Shown: positions 1 to 7,919 of the stretch, piece by piece
Numbering within the stretch: position 1 is the first letter of the stretch
Layout: each line of letters begins with the position of its first letter
Program-made: the position numbers and the translations under genes
Assembly (NCBI GenBank): GCA_035328465.1
Contig: DAOLIQ010000026.1
Coordinates: 1-35,363, forward strand
DNA: 35,363 nt
Origin: JADJEI01 sp035328465
GTDB taxonomy: Bacteria > Bacteroidota > Ignavibacteria > Ignavibacteriales > Ignavibacteriaceae
Direction: 5' to 3'
Notes under the pieces: generated by a model
What the model was told of the DNA's origin: nothing
Databases searched by the model: none
Seen by the model: only the letters and a program-made list of their open reading frames with translations

Positions 1-913
1 AAATCCTCGTACCAAAACGAAGGATCAGGTTATTGCTGAATTGGATGCATTATATTTTACGGGTTGGCGCGGTCCGGTTTTCTTTGTTGATGATAATTTT
101 ATCGGCAATAAAGTAAAATTAAAAAAGGAAATCTTACCGGCGATTACAGAATGGATGACTAAAAGAAAAAATCCATTTTATTTAAACACTGAAGCATCTA
201 TAAATCTGGCTGATGATGAAGACTTAATGCGGCAAATGGCTAAAGCAGGTTTTGAAGCTGTATTTATTGGGATCGAGTCCACAAATAAAAAAAGTCTTAT
301 CGAATGTCATAAACCACAGAATGCAAATCGTGATTTGATAGAGAGCGTAAGAAAGATTCAGCAGTTTGGTCTTGAAGTGCAGGGAGGCTTTATTGTTGGA
401 TTTGATAATGATCATCCGGAAATATTTAAAGAAATTACAAATTTTATTCAGCAAAGCGGAATTGTAACGGCAATGGTTGGATTACTAAATGCACCTAAAG
501 GTACCAAGCTTGAAAAAAGATTAATTGAAGAAGGTAGAATGTTAAGTGATTTTACCGGGAACAATACTGACTTTACTATTAATTTTATTCCCAAAATGGA
601 TTCTGAAATACTTTCAGATGGTTATAAATCAATTTTAAAAACAATTTATTCACCTAAATATTTTTACGAACGTGTAATGCGTTTTATGAAAGACTTTGAA
701 CCCAAAAAGAAAAAAGTTTTTCATCTAAACCCCAATTATATACTTGCCTTGTTCAGGTCAATAGTCAAATTGGGAGTTATCGGTGAAGAAAGAATTTATT
801 ACTGGAAATTATTTTTATGGACTTTATTCCGTAAGCCTCAGTTGTTTTCCTTAGCTATACTCTTTGCGATTTATGGATTCCATTTCAAGAAAATATCAAA
901 TGGAGTTTGTTAA
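1..913 (+). CDS. B12-binding-type radical SAM protein, C-terminal part (5' end outside window)
   Basis: The reading frame is open from base 2 with no start in the window, so this is the C-terminal ~303 residues of a longer protein. The apparent start at 41 is only an internal TTG. The visible part has the second half of a radical SAM TIM barrel: FFVDDNFIGN, then LNTEASINLADDEDLMRQM, FIGIES, and GGFIVGFDND. A C-terminal region like DUF4070 follows. This order is typical of the B12-binding radical SAM family that includes hopanoid C-2 methylase (HpnP) and relatives. The CxxxCxxC cluster motif and the cobalamin domain would lie upstream and cannot be checked. The substrate is unknown. The gene ends about 65 bp before the first stress-type promoter, so it belongs to a different transcription unit from what follows. 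Confidence 0.8.
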   Translation, partial: NPRTKTKDQVIAELDALYFTGWRGPVFFVDDNFIGNKVKLKKEILPAITEWMTKRKNPFYLNTEASINLADDEDLMRQMAKAGFEAVFIGIESTNKKSLIECHKPQNANRDLIESVRKIQQFGLEVQGGFIVGFDNDHPEIFKEITNFIQQSGIVTAMVGLLNAPKGTKLEKRLIEEGRMLSDFTGNNTDFTINFIPKMDSEILSDGYKSILKTIYSPKYFYERVMRFMKDFEPKKKKVFHLNPNYILALFRSIVKLGVIGEERIYYWKLFLWTLFRKPQLFSLAILFAIYGFHFKKISNGVC

Positions 914-978
914 AAACATAAATTCTTTTCAGCTAAGACATGAGACCAGTTAAGGGAGTTTGCTTCAATCACAGATCA

Positions 979-1041
979 AAGATTAATCCTTTTTTCATCC
1001 CTTTGGACTATGTTTTTGCATAATAATTTTATCTATAATTT
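979..1041 (+). promoter_or_regulatory. Stress-cassette promoter, copy 1 (upstream of KaiC-like gene)
   Basis: Conserved block at 979-1013 in a diverged form: GATTAATCC, a T-run, CATCC (996-1000), CTTTG (1001-1005), and TATGT in place of GATTG. Twenty bases later comes TATAATTT at 1034-1041, matching the TAnnTTTG -7 box of Bacteroidota promoters. The 5' half is one base shorter than in most copies. The next gene starts 93 bp further on. Confidence 0.7.
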
Positions 1042-1134
1042 ATTGTCATTTAGAGATAGTATAATTAATAATGTGCTGTTGATGACGAAATACGTTTAAA
1101 TAAACCAGAACATTTAATTATTAGATCAGATACG

Positions 1135-2862
1135 ATGAAGAAAAAAGCAATAAAATTTAAAAGAAAGACTCTACTTAAATCTCCGACAAGTATTTTGGGA
1201 TTTGACGAAATAACAGGCGGCGGATTACCGAAAGGAAGACCGACACTTGTTTGCGGTGGTGCGGGATGTGGTAAAACTTTGTTTGCCATGGAATTTCTTG
1301 TACGAGGGGCAACTCTTTACAATGAGCCGGGTGTATTTATTTCATTTGAGGAAACTGAAAAGGAATTAACTGCAAACGTCGCTTCTTTAGGATTTGATTT
1401 AGCATATCTTGTAAAACGGAAGAAGATCTGGCTTCAGCATATTCACGTTGAGCGTGGTGAAATAGAAAAAAATGGCGAGTATGATTTAAAAGGATTATTT
1501 GTTCGTATACATCACGCAATTGAAAGTATTGGTGCTAAGCGTGTTGTGCTTGATACTATTGAATCTCTCTTTTCAGAATTACCAAATCCTACTGCGGTCC
1601 GCACTGAATTGAGAAGATTGTTCACATGGCTGAAACGTAAACGGGTTACAACAATTGTTACAGGAGAAAAAGGCGATGCAACTTTAACTCGTCAGGGATT
1701 AGAAGAATATGTCTCTGATTGCGTGATTTTGCTGGATCACCGCGTTACTGAACAATCATCCATCAGACGATTAAGAATTGTTAAATATCGTGGATCAACG
1801 CATGGCACAAATGAATATCCATTCTTAATAGATGAAGATGGATTTTCTGTACTTCCTGTAACTTCTCTGGGACTGAAACACATTTCTTACAAAGAAAGAA
1901 TTTCAACAGGAATTCCACGTCTTGATACAATGCTTTCCGGCCAAGGTTACTTTCGCGGAAGCACAGTTCTAGTTTCAGGAACAGCCGGCACAGGAAAAAC
2001 AAGTCTTGCTGCTCAATTTGTTGAAGCAGCTTGTAAACGTGGTGAAAAAGTTCTTTACTTCGCGTTTGAAGAATCTCCAAGCCAATTTATGCGTAATATG
2101 TCTTCAATCGGAATTCATTTAGAGCCCTGGGTAAAAGAAGGATTGCTGCATTTTCATGCAACACGCCCAACACTTCATGGTTTAGAACATCATTTATCTA
2201 CTACTATCAAATTAATTAATAAAGTTAACCCTCAGATTGTAATTTTAGATCCGATTGATGCATTCATTATGGGCGGAAATCAGACAGAAGTTAAAATAAT
2301 GCTGCTTCGGATAGTTGATTATCTGAAGATGAGAAATATCACTGCATTGTTTGCAAGTCTCACTAATGGATCTGAGAATCAGGAGCTTACTGATATGGCA
2401 ATATCATCTTTGATAGATACGTGGCTTTTATTACGTGATATTGAAATCGGCGGTGAACGTAACAGAGGATTGTATATACTCAAATCACGCGGGATGGACC
2501 ATTCAAATCAAATCCGTGAGTTTATTCTTACAGATCATGGAATCGAATTGCTTGATGTATATGTTGGTCCGGAAGGTGTATTAACAGGCTCAGCCCGATT
2601 ATCGCAGGAAGCAAAAAATGATGCAGATCAATTATTACGTAAGCAGGAAATTGAGCGGAAGCAAACCGGATTAGAACTTAAACGTGCGGCTATGGAAGCG
2701 CAAATTGTTGTTTTAAAATCAGCATTTAAAGAAGAAGAGTCAAAAACAATTAAACTTATTGATATGGAAAAAGCAAATACTAAAAAGTTTGCGGAAGATA
2801 AAACTAAAATGGCAAAGAGTAGAAAAGCAGATAAGTTGATTAAAAAAACTTTGTTAATGTAA
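1135..2862 (+). CDS. KaiC-like double RecA-type ATPase/kinase with C-terminal coiled coil
   Basis: A 575-residue tandem KaiC-domain protein. Domain one has Walker A GGAGCGKT (41-48) and the catalytic Glu pair at 72-73. Domain two has Walker A GTAGTGKT (282-289) and the Glu pair at 312-313. At the place of the cyanobacterial KaiC autophosphorylation pair (Ser431/Thr432), motif AISSLIDT gives Ser424-Ser425, so phosphorylation is plausible. After about residue 485 a charged, probably coiled-coil tail rich in Lys/Glu runs to the end. It is longer than the KaiC tail and does not look like a KaiA-binding peptide. No kaiA or kaiB lies in the window. KaiC homologues outside cyanobacteria are often linked to stress responses or signalling rather than clocks. 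Its promoter is the shared stress cassette. KaiC family membership is sure; the role is not. Confidence 0.9.
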   Translation: MKKKAIKFKRKTLLKSPTSILGFDEITGGGLPKGRPTLVCGGAGCGKTLFAMEFLVRGATLYNEPGVFISFEETEKELTANVASLGFDLAYLVKRKKIWLQHIHVERGEIEKNGEYDLKGLFVRIHHAIESIGAKRVVLDTIESLFSELPNPTAVRTELRRLFTWLKRKRVTTIVTGEKGDATLTRQGLEEYVSDCVILLDHRVTEQSSIRRLRIVKYRGSTHGTNEYPFLIDEDGFSVLPVTSLGLKHISYKERISTGIPRLDTMLSGQGYFRGSTVLVSGTAGTGKTSLAAQFVEAACKRGEKVLYFAFEESPSQFMRNMSSIGIHLEPWVKEGLLHFHATRPTLHGLEHHLSTTIKLINKVNPQIVILDPIDAFIMGGNQTEVKIMLLRIVDYLKMRNITALFASLTNGSENQELTDMAISSLIDTWLLLRDIEIGGERNRGLYILKSRGMDHSNQIREFILTDHGIELLDVYVGPEGVLTGSARLSQEAKNDADQLLRKQEIERKQTGLELKRAAMEAQIVVLKSAFKEEESKTIKLIDMEKANTKKFAEDKTKMAKSRKADKLIKKTLLM

Positions 2863-2911
2863 TTAGAGAAAAGAATTATTTCTAAAATAAATAGCAAAAC
2901 CGGAGAATACC

Positions 2912-3037
2912 ATGAGTAAAGGTCAGGACAGTAAAAAGGGTTCAAAAAAAGAGCCAAAGAAAACAATGCAGGAAAAAAAGAATGCTAAAAGAGAGAAGAA
3001 AAATGAAAAGCAGAATAAAGGAATTTTAAACCAGTAA
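2912..3037 (+). CDS. Small lysine-rich hypothetical protein (41 aa)
   Basis: ATG at 2912 is preceded by GGAG at good spacing. The product is 41 residues, starting MSKGQDSKKGSKKEPKKTMQ and ending NKGILNQ. It is extremely rich in Lys with Glu/Gln and has no membrane segment, so it is probably disordered and may bind nucleic acid or be a small stress protein. No family recognised. It lies 49 bp after the KaiC-like gene and before a terminator, so it probably shares that transcript. A second, broken copy of exactly the same length sits at 16789-16914. The conserved length and sequence show that this was a real coding gene. Confidence 0.65.
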   Translation: MSKGQDSKKGSKKEPKKTMQEKKNAKREKKNEKQNKGILNQ

Positions 3038-3056
3038 ATATTTTTTTAAAACATAA

Positions 3057-3089
3057 AGAGTGTACTTGATAAGTATGCTCTACTTTTTT
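3057..3089 (+). terminator. Rho-independent terminator after the KaiC-like unit
   Basis: An imperfect hairpin, AGAGTGTACTT paired with AAGTATGCTCT through two wobble pairs, is followed by TTTTTT at 3084-3089. It closes the KaiC-like plus 41-aa gene unit before the next promoter. Confidence 0.65.
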
Positions 3090-3114
3090 CCCCTCCGTAT
3101 TTACCCTGCAGATT

Positions 3115-3142
3115 TGAATGAATGCAACTCAGCGTTCATTCA
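3115..3142. repeat. Inverted repeat just upstream of promoter copy 2
   Basis: TGAATGAATGC and GCGTTCATTCA form an 11-bp dyad with one G-T pair around a 6-base loop. No T-run follows. It ends two bases before the conserved promoter block at 3145. It could be an extra regulator site or a weak terminator. It is not shared by the other eleven copies. Confidence 0.4.
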
Positions 3143-3144
3143 GC

Positions 3145-3207
3145 GGATGTAGTTCCTTTTTCATCCCTTTGCCTGATTGTACTAGTTTATAATTCTATAT
3201 AACATCA
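3145..3207 (+). promoter_or_regulatory. Stress-cassette promoter, copy 2 (Mla operon)
   Basis: Full-consensus block at 3145-3179: GGATGTAGTTCC, T-run, CATCC (3162-3166), CTTTG, three bases, GATTG (3175-3179). Twenty bases later the -7 position reads TAACATCA (3200-3207). The leader to the mlaE-like start at 3237 is short, about 25 bases. Confidence 0.8.
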
Positions 3208-3236
3208 TAATAGAATAAAAAGCCATAAATGCACTG

Positions 3237-4079
3237 ATGGAAAAAAATATCACACAAAAATCTGACACTGGAACCGAAACAGCCGAAATTGTAGTAGAAG
3301 AATCTTCAGAGATTATTCCTGATTCGATGTTTAAAAAATTCTTTTTAGAAGTAGCGTCGATTACAACTTTTACATTTCGTTTTTTTAAAGAAGTAATTAA
3401 ACCTCCATACGAGTTTAATGAGGTAATGAAGCAATCTTTTCTGATTGGATATAAGTCACTTCCTCTTGTAGCTATAACAGGATTTATAATTGGGCTCGTA
3501 CTAACTATTCAATCAAGACCAACTCTTGCAAAATTTGGATCTGAATCTTTACTGCCTGCAATGGTAGCTGTCTCACTTATTCGTGAGATTGGTCCTGTTA
3601 TCACGGCACTAATCTTTGCGGGAAAAGTCGGATCGGGAATAGGGGCAGAGCTCGCATCAATGAATGTAACAGAGCAGATTGATGCAATGCAGGTATCAGA
3701 CACTAATCCATTTAAATTTCTTGTTGTAACAAGAGTTCTTTCAGCAACATTAATGCTTCCTATTCTTGTAATTCTTGCTGATGGTTTTGGTTTATTAGGC
3801 TCATTTGTTGGTGTTAACATAAAAGGAGATGTAAGCGCTTACTTATTTTTATCTCAGATTTTTCAAAGTCTGGAATTTCCTGATTTGATTCCGGCAATTA
3901 TTAAAACTTTTTTCTTCGGGTATTTTATCGGTTTAATAGGATGTTATAAAGGATATAATTCAAACAAAGGTACGGAGGGTGTTGGTGAAGCAGCAAATTC
4001 AGCCGTGGTATTATCATCATTGATGGTTTTTATAATAGATATGATAGCGGTGCAGATTACAAGTTTGCTTCAAGGTTAA
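3237..4079 (+). CDS. mlaE: MlaE/YrbE-type ABC transporter permease
   Basis: A 280-residue inner-membrane permease of the MlaE (YrbE, Ttg2B) family. The N-terminal ~35 residues are hydrophilic and acidic. An amphipathic stretch (FFKEVIKPPYEFNEVMKQSF) then leads into five to six membrane segments. Family signature SLIREIGPVITALIFAGKVGSGIGAELASM is present, split here as VSLIREIGPVITALIFAG and KVGSGIGAELASMNVTEQID. With the ATPase and MCE protein that follow, it should move phospholipids or other lipids between inner and outer membrane. Spacing to the ATPase gene is 18 bp, so the three genes form an operon driven by the stress-type promoter directly upstream. The periplasmic MlaC and outer-membrane MlaA partners are not in the window. 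Confidence 0.9.
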   Translation: MEKNITQKSDTGTETAEIVVEESSEIIPDSMFKKFFLEVASITTFTFRFFKEVIKPPYEFNEVMKQSFLIGYKSLPLVAITGFIIGLVLTIQSRPTLAKFGSESLLPAMVAVSLIREIGPVITALIFAGKVGSGIGAELASMNVTEQIDAMQVSDTNPFKFLVVTRVLSATLMLPILVILADGFGLLGSFVGVNIKGDVSAYLFLSQIFQSLEFPDLIPAIIKTFFFGYFIGLIGCYKGYNSNKGTEGVGEAANSAVVLSSLMVFIIDMIAVQITSLLQG

Positions 4080-4097
4080 AATTGAGTAGTTAAGAAA

Positions 4098-4883
4098 ATG
4101 AAAGAAAATACAACAGATATCGAAACTGAAATTAAAACTGATAATAAACAGAACAGTGATGTTGTGATTGAGATGCAGCATCTTAAAAAATCATTCGGAA
4201 GCAATCACGTACTGCGGGATATTAATCTTACAATCAATAAAGGAGAAAACCTTGCAATACTCGGACAATCCGGAACCGGTAAATCCGTACTTATTAAATG
4301 CATTGTTGGATTAATAGATATTGATGATGGTAAGCTTTTAATATTTGGACAGGATATTTCTGAGCTAAAGAATAAGGAACTTGTCGAAACACAAAAAAGA
4401 ATCGGATTTCTTTTTCAAAGCGGTGCTCTTTATGATTCCATGACAGTTAGAGAGAATCTTGAATTCCCACTAAGAAAACAATTGCATTCGATATCAAAAG
4501 AAAAATTAGACTCTCTTATAAAAGAATCATTACATGATGTTGGACTTGATAAAGCAATTAATAAAACACCTTCAGAACTTTCCGGAGGTATGCGTAAGCG
4601 TTTAGGTTTAGCGCGAACATTAATTCTAAAACCAGAAATAATGCTTTATGATGAACCTACAACCGGACTTGATCCAATAACATCAAAAGAAATAAGTAAC
4701 CTTATTCTTGAAGTGCAGAGAAAATACCACACTACTTCCATAATTATTACTCACGATATTGAATGTACTAAGCTAACAGCCGATAGAATTATTGTGATCA
4801 AAAACGGAATATGTGCTGCTGAAGGAACGTTTGATGAACTTGCGAAATCCGCAGATCCATGGATAAGATCATTTTTTGAATGA
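4098..4883 (+). CDS. mlaF: MlaF-type ABC transporter ATPase
   Basis: A 261-residue cytoplasmic ABC ATPase. Walker A GQSGTGKS lies at 56-63, the signature LSGGMRKRLGLARTL in the middle, Walker B IMLYDEPTTGLDP after it, and the switch His in ITHDIE. SGGMRKR rather than SGGQ is typical of the MlaF/Ttg2A family. It powers the lipid transporter with the permease upstream and the MCE protein downstream. The N-terminal 20 residues are a polar extension before the ATPase fold. It is followed after 31 bp by the MCE gene, which has its own GGAG-type ribosome binding site. Confidence 0.9.
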   Translation: MKENTTDIETEIKTDNKQNSDVVIEMQHLKKSFGSNHVLRDINLTINKGENLAILGQSGTGKSVLIKCIVGLIDIDDGKLLIFGQDISELKNKELVETQKRIGFLFQSGALYDSMTVRENLEFPLRKQLHSISKEKLDSLIKESLHDVGLDKAINKTPSELSGGMRKRLGLARTLILKPEIMLYDEPTTGLDPITSKEISNLILEVQRKYHTTSIIITHDIECTKLTADRIIVIKNGICAAEGTFDELAKSADPWIRSFFE

Positions 4884-4914
4884 AACAGAGTGCAATTAAG
4901 CAGGAGTATTTAAA

Positions 4915-5781
4915 ATGAAAAAGAATTCAACTAATAAAATAAAACTCGGGATATTTGTTTCCCTTGGTCTGGTAGTACTGATTTTAGCGATATATTTTAT
5001 AGGGGAGAAACAGCTACTATTCAAGAACACATTCCGTCTATCGGCTGTATTCGAAGATGTTGGTGGACTTCAAATTGGTAATAACGTTAGGCTATCGGGA
5101 ATTAATATCGGGACAGTAGAAAATATTAGCTTAATAAGTGATACTTCAGTAAGTGTGGAAGTATTAATTGATGAAAACACGCGAAAGTTTATAAAGAAAG
5201 ACGCGGTTGCAAGTATTGGCTCGGAAGGTCTTATGGGAAATAAAGTTTTAGTTATAATTCCAGGCACAGGCTCACAGAAAGTAATAGAAAACAATGATGT
5301 TATCGCCACAAGCCGACCACTTGAATTAGATGAAATTATGAAATCACTAAAAACAACTATTGATAATACCTCCATGATCACAGGAGATTTGGCTAAGATC
5401 ACAACCAATATAGAATCAGGAAAAGGAACTATTGGAAGGCTGATGATGGATTCATCATGGAGACAGAATATTCAATCTACCATAATAAATTTAGAAAAGG
5501 GGTCAGCAGGATTCAAAGTATTTATGGATAATGCACAAAAGGTTGATGAAATTCTTACATCCTTTAGAGCAGTTATTGAAAATACAGCGACCATCACAGA
5601 TGATTTAGGAAAGATTACAACCAATCTTGGAGAAGGAAAAGGAATTATTGGTAAACTTTTTATGGATGAATCGTCTGCACAAAATATCGATTCTACTTTC
5701 TACTATTTAAAAGAAGGTTCAGCCGGGTTTAAAATACTTATGGAGAAAGCAAAAGATAGCTGGCTGCTTTGGGGATTTTAA
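4915..5781 (+). CDS. mlaD: MCE/MlaD-family lipid-binding protein with duplicated C-terminal segment
   Basis: A 288-residue protein with an N-terminal signal-anchor (LGIFVSLGLVVLILAIYFIG) and an MCE domain at about 38-118 (DVGGLQIGNNVRLSGINIGT). It is periplasmic and anchored in the inner membrane, and is the substrate-binding part of the Mla transporter. The C-terminal half holds two copies of a ~60-residue unit: ITTNIESGKGTIGRLMMD ... GSAGFKVFM, and ITTNLGEGKGIIGKLFMD ... GSAGFKILM. These probably form helices that lengthen the MCE tube. It is the last gene of the Mla operon, and about 135 bp without a gene follow before the next promoter cassette. Confidence 0.88.
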   Translation: MKKNSTNKIKLGIFVSLGLVVLILAIYFIGEKQLLFKNTFRLSAVFEDVGGLQIGNNVRLSGINIGTVENISLISDTSVSVEVLIDENTRKFIKKDAVASIGSEGLMGNKVLVIIPGTGSQKVIENNDVIATSRPLELDEIMKSLKTTIDNTSMITGDLAKITTNIESGKGTIGRLMMDSSWRQNIQSTIINLEKGSAGFKVFMDNAQKVDEILTSFRAVIENTATITDDLGKITTNLGEGKGIIGKLFMDESSAQNIDSTFYYLKEGSAGFKILMEKAKDSWLLWGF

Positions 5782-5916
5782 TTTCTAATGCAAATTTATA
5801 GGCGTCGGGTTGTCTTCTTTCTCAGTATTATAATTTAAAATTTTCGAAACAGTTAGATATGGCATTTTTCTGATAGACTCAATAATGCTGCAGTTTAACT
5901 GAGTAACTCATCTAAA

Positions 5917-5979
5917 GGATGTAGTTCCTTTTTCATCCCCATGTCCGATTGAAATACTTTTCTCTTCTTCATACTTTAT
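5917..5979 (+). promoter_or_regulatory. Stress-cassette promoter, copy 3 (lmo0937-type / AI-2E unit)
   Basis: Block at 5917-5951: GGATGTAGTTCC, T-run, CATCC (5934-5938), CCATG in place of CTTTG, then GATTG (5947-5951). Twenty bases later comes TACTTTAT (5972-5979). The small membrane-protein gene starts 31 bp downstream. Confidence 0.8.
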
Positions 5980-6009
5980 TATTGAAAATTAAACGAAAGG
6001 ATACTTACA

Positions 6010-6159
6010 ATGTTATATACAATCGCTGTTGTTCTAATAGTTTTATGGCTGCTTGGACTAGTTACTTCGTATACAATGGGTGGCGTTATTCACGTTCTAC
6101 TTGTCATTGCCGTCATAATGATTTTAGTAAACATTATTAGTGGACGACGTGCACTCTGA
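6010..6159 (+). CDS. lmo0937-family small membrane protein (49 aa)
   Basis: ATG at 6010 has AAAGGA at ideal spacing. The product has 49 residues: MLYTIAVVLIVLWLLGLVTS, then YTMGGVIHVLLVIAVIMILV, then NIISGRRAL. Two hydrophobic segments surround a short polar turn with GG and His, and the end is basic. This is the pattern of the lmo0937 / DUF5670 family, very common among stress-induced genes of many phyla. The molecular role is unknown. It is the first gene after a stress cassette and is probably co-transcribed with the AI-2E-type permease 115 bp downstream. Confidence 0.8.
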   Translation: MLYTIAVVLIVLWLLGLVTSYTMGGVIHVLLVIAVIMILVNIISGRRAL

Positions 6160-6274
6160 ATATACGATGAGTCATAAAAAATTTAGCAATTAAGCAGTGC
6201 CAGATTTAGTGATTAAATCATCATTTGTACTGTATTGTAAAAAATTTTGCAATGTCCATTAATTTTATACGAAT

Positions 6275-7345
6275 TTGAAAGAACAAATTAATTCTTCCGG
6301 TGAAATACGCTTAGTTCTAGTTACAGCAGCACTTGTAATAATTATGGCAGGAATTTTCTTAGCCCAATCAGTTGTTATTTTATTTCTTGTTTCAGTTTTT
6401 CTTGCTTCACTCGGAATCCCTTCGCTTCTCTGGTTAAAAGAAAAACATATTCCTTCTGGATTAGCAGTTTTCATGGTTATGGCTGTTATGATAATTATTC
6501 TGCTTTTAATTAGTGCACAAATTGGCGCATCATTTAGTAGTTTTATTACTGAACTACCCTCCTTGCAATCTCGTATTCGTGAGCAGGTTGTAGAGTTCAA
6601 TGCCTTGATCTCAAGTAAAGGTTTTATAATTGAAGAGAAATTTTTTCTTGAATATGTTAATCCAGAAGCAATAATGAAACTTACTGCGGGTTTTTTGACA
6701 GGGTTGAGTTCTGTGTTGTCTGATCTTGTTTTAATCCTACTTACAGTAACCTTTATTTTACTTGAAGTCTCGAGCTTTCCGGTAAAACTTCGCACTGTAC
6801 TTGGGGATCCAAAACAGGTGTTTCCTCAAATCACAAATTTTGTTAATGACATGAAACGTTATATGATTATTAAAACTCTTATCAGTTTAGCTACAGGCAT
6901 TTTGGTAGCAATCTGGTTATTCATTCTCGGTGTGGATTATCCAATACTCTGGGGTTTTATAGCTTTTCTTCTTAACTACATTCCTAATATTGGCTCTATC
7001 GTTGCGGCTATTCCACCGGTGATTTTGGCATTTATTCAATTTGGAATCGCCAGCGCTTTAATGGTGACAGCGGGTTATGCAGCAGTCAATTTTATAATAG
7101 GTAATATGATAGAACCACGTATAATGGGAAGAAGACTTGGGCTATCTACCTTAGTTGTCTTTCTTTCATTAATTTTTTGGGGTGGTTTGCTTGGCTTGGT
7201 AGGTGCAATTTTATCTGTTCCACTTACTATGGCACTGAAGTTTGCGTTTGATAATAACGAAAAGACAAAATGGATTGCAGTATTGCTTGGGTCAGAAAAA
7301 TTCGATGAATATTCTGCCCCAATTTCAAAGAAGAATAAATTATAA
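6275..7345 (+). CDS. AI-2E family transporter (PerM/YdiK type)
   Basis: A 356-residue polytopic inner-membrane protein of the AI-2E exporter superfamily: N-terminal hydrophobic pairs, a long soluble segment at about 85-150, and the typical C-terminal signature (GVDYPILWGFIAFLLNYIPN, IGSIVAAIPPVILAF, then NMIEPRIMGRRLGLS). Members export small molecules or act as Na+/H+ antiporters, and the substrate cannot be told from sequence. The start is uncertain. TTG at 6275 is the only usual codon after an upstream stop at 6260, and it keeps the first membrane segment. The next ATG (6344) would cut into it. No promoter cassette lies between it and the 49-aa gene, so it is likely the second gene of that unit. 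Confidence 0.85.
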   Translation: MKEQINSSGEIRLVLVTAALVIIMAGIFLAQSVVILFLVSVFLASLGIPSLLWLKEKHIPSGLAVFMVMAVMIIILLLISAQIGASFSSFITELPSLQSRIREQVVEFNALISSKGFIIEEKFFLEYVNPEAIMKLTAGFLTGLSSVLSDLVLILLTVTFILLEVSSFPVKLRTVLGDPKQVFPQITNFVNDMKRYMIIKTLISLATGILVAIWLFILGVDYPILWGFIAFLLNYIPNIGSIVAAIPPVILAFIQFGIASALMVTAGYAAVNFIIGNMIEPRIMGRRLGLSTLVVFLSLIFWGGLLGLVGAILSVPLTMALKFAFDNNEKTKWIAVLLGSEKFDEYSAPISKKNKL

Positions 7346-7377
7346 AAAATCTTCAGAAGGCAGACTTTTCATTTAAA

Positions 7378-7440
7378 AGATGTAGTTCCTTTTTCATCCC
7401 TTTGAGTGATTGAACAATCACGGTTTCCTTCATATTATAT
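7378..7440 (+). promoter_or_regulatory. Stress-cassette promoter, copy 4 (Thivi_2564-type gene)
   Basis: Block at 7378-7412: AGATGTAGTTCC, T-run, CATCC (7395-7399), CTTTG (7400-7404), GATTG (7408-7412). Twenty bases later comes TATTATAT (7433-7440). The leader to the start at 7578 is about 130 bases and holds no convincing gene. Confidence 0.8.
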
Positions 7441-7577
7441 GATAGAAATCCTTAAACCATTTGATAAAATATCTTTTGCGGATCATTAAGAAAGAAATCA
7501 AAAAAAAATAGTACTTAGGATTATGGTCTCTAATCTCGAGTTTCTGTAAACATACAAATAATGAAAGGATAAAGCAT

Positions 7578-7769
7578 ATGTCATTAATAACATTAGTAAT
7601 TGTTTTAGTTGTTGTGGGAGTTGTACTATGGCTTATTAACTCATACATACCAATGCAGGCAACAATTAAAAAAATCCTGAATGTGGTTGTAATTATTGTA
7701 GTAGTTCTTTGGCTGCTTAGCGCATTCGGAGTTATTGGAAGCCTTGATACGATTCGTATTGGCAACTAA
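7578..7769 (+). CDS. Thivi_2564-family small membrane protein (63 aa)
   Basis: ATG at 7578 is preceded by AAAGGA. The product has 63 residues with two hydrophobic segments (LVIVLVVVGVVLWLINSYIP and VVVIIVVVLWLLSAFGVIG) joined by a short loop MQATIKK. The motif WLINSYIPM...IKKILN is the mark of the small Thivi_2564 membrane family. Function is unknown. It is one of several tiny two-helix membrane proteins in this island, each close to a stress cassette. Confidence 0.75.
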   Translation: MSLITLVIVLVVVGVVLWLINSYIPMQATIKKILNVVVIIVVVLWLLSAFGVIGSLDTIRIGN

Positions 7770-7798
7770 GAGTAAGTTTAATTATTGAAATAAGTTCA

Positions 7799-7848
7799 AA
7801 ATCTTCATCCTTAATTGAAGCAATTAAATTAAGGGTGGGAGATTTTTA
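7799..7848 (+). terminator. Probable terminator or attenuator hairpin
   Basis: The arms at 7800-7816 (AATCTTCATCCTTAATT) and 7827-7844 pair with several G-T wobbles around a 10-base loop. A five-T run ends at 7847. It would end the Thivi_2564-type transcript. No cassette lies between it and the next gene at 7920, so it may act as a partial terminator. Confidence 0.55.
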
Positions 7849-7919
7849 ATGACAGTATTAGAAACAATTCTAAAAATTATTTTAATTTTTAGATTCATTT
7901 AATAATGTAAGGATCATCT

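Noticed and set aside
6265..6795. 176-codon antisense frame inside the AI-2E gene
   Set aside because: It is a shadow of a clear membrane-protein gene. The Ser/Lys/Ile-rich composition is typical of an antisense reading of hydrophobic codons.
7849..7902. 17-codon hydrophobic frame MTVLETILKIILIFRFI
   Set aside because: It has a fair ribosome-like GGGAG, but that lies inside the terminator stem, and the peptide is too short to support without conservation.
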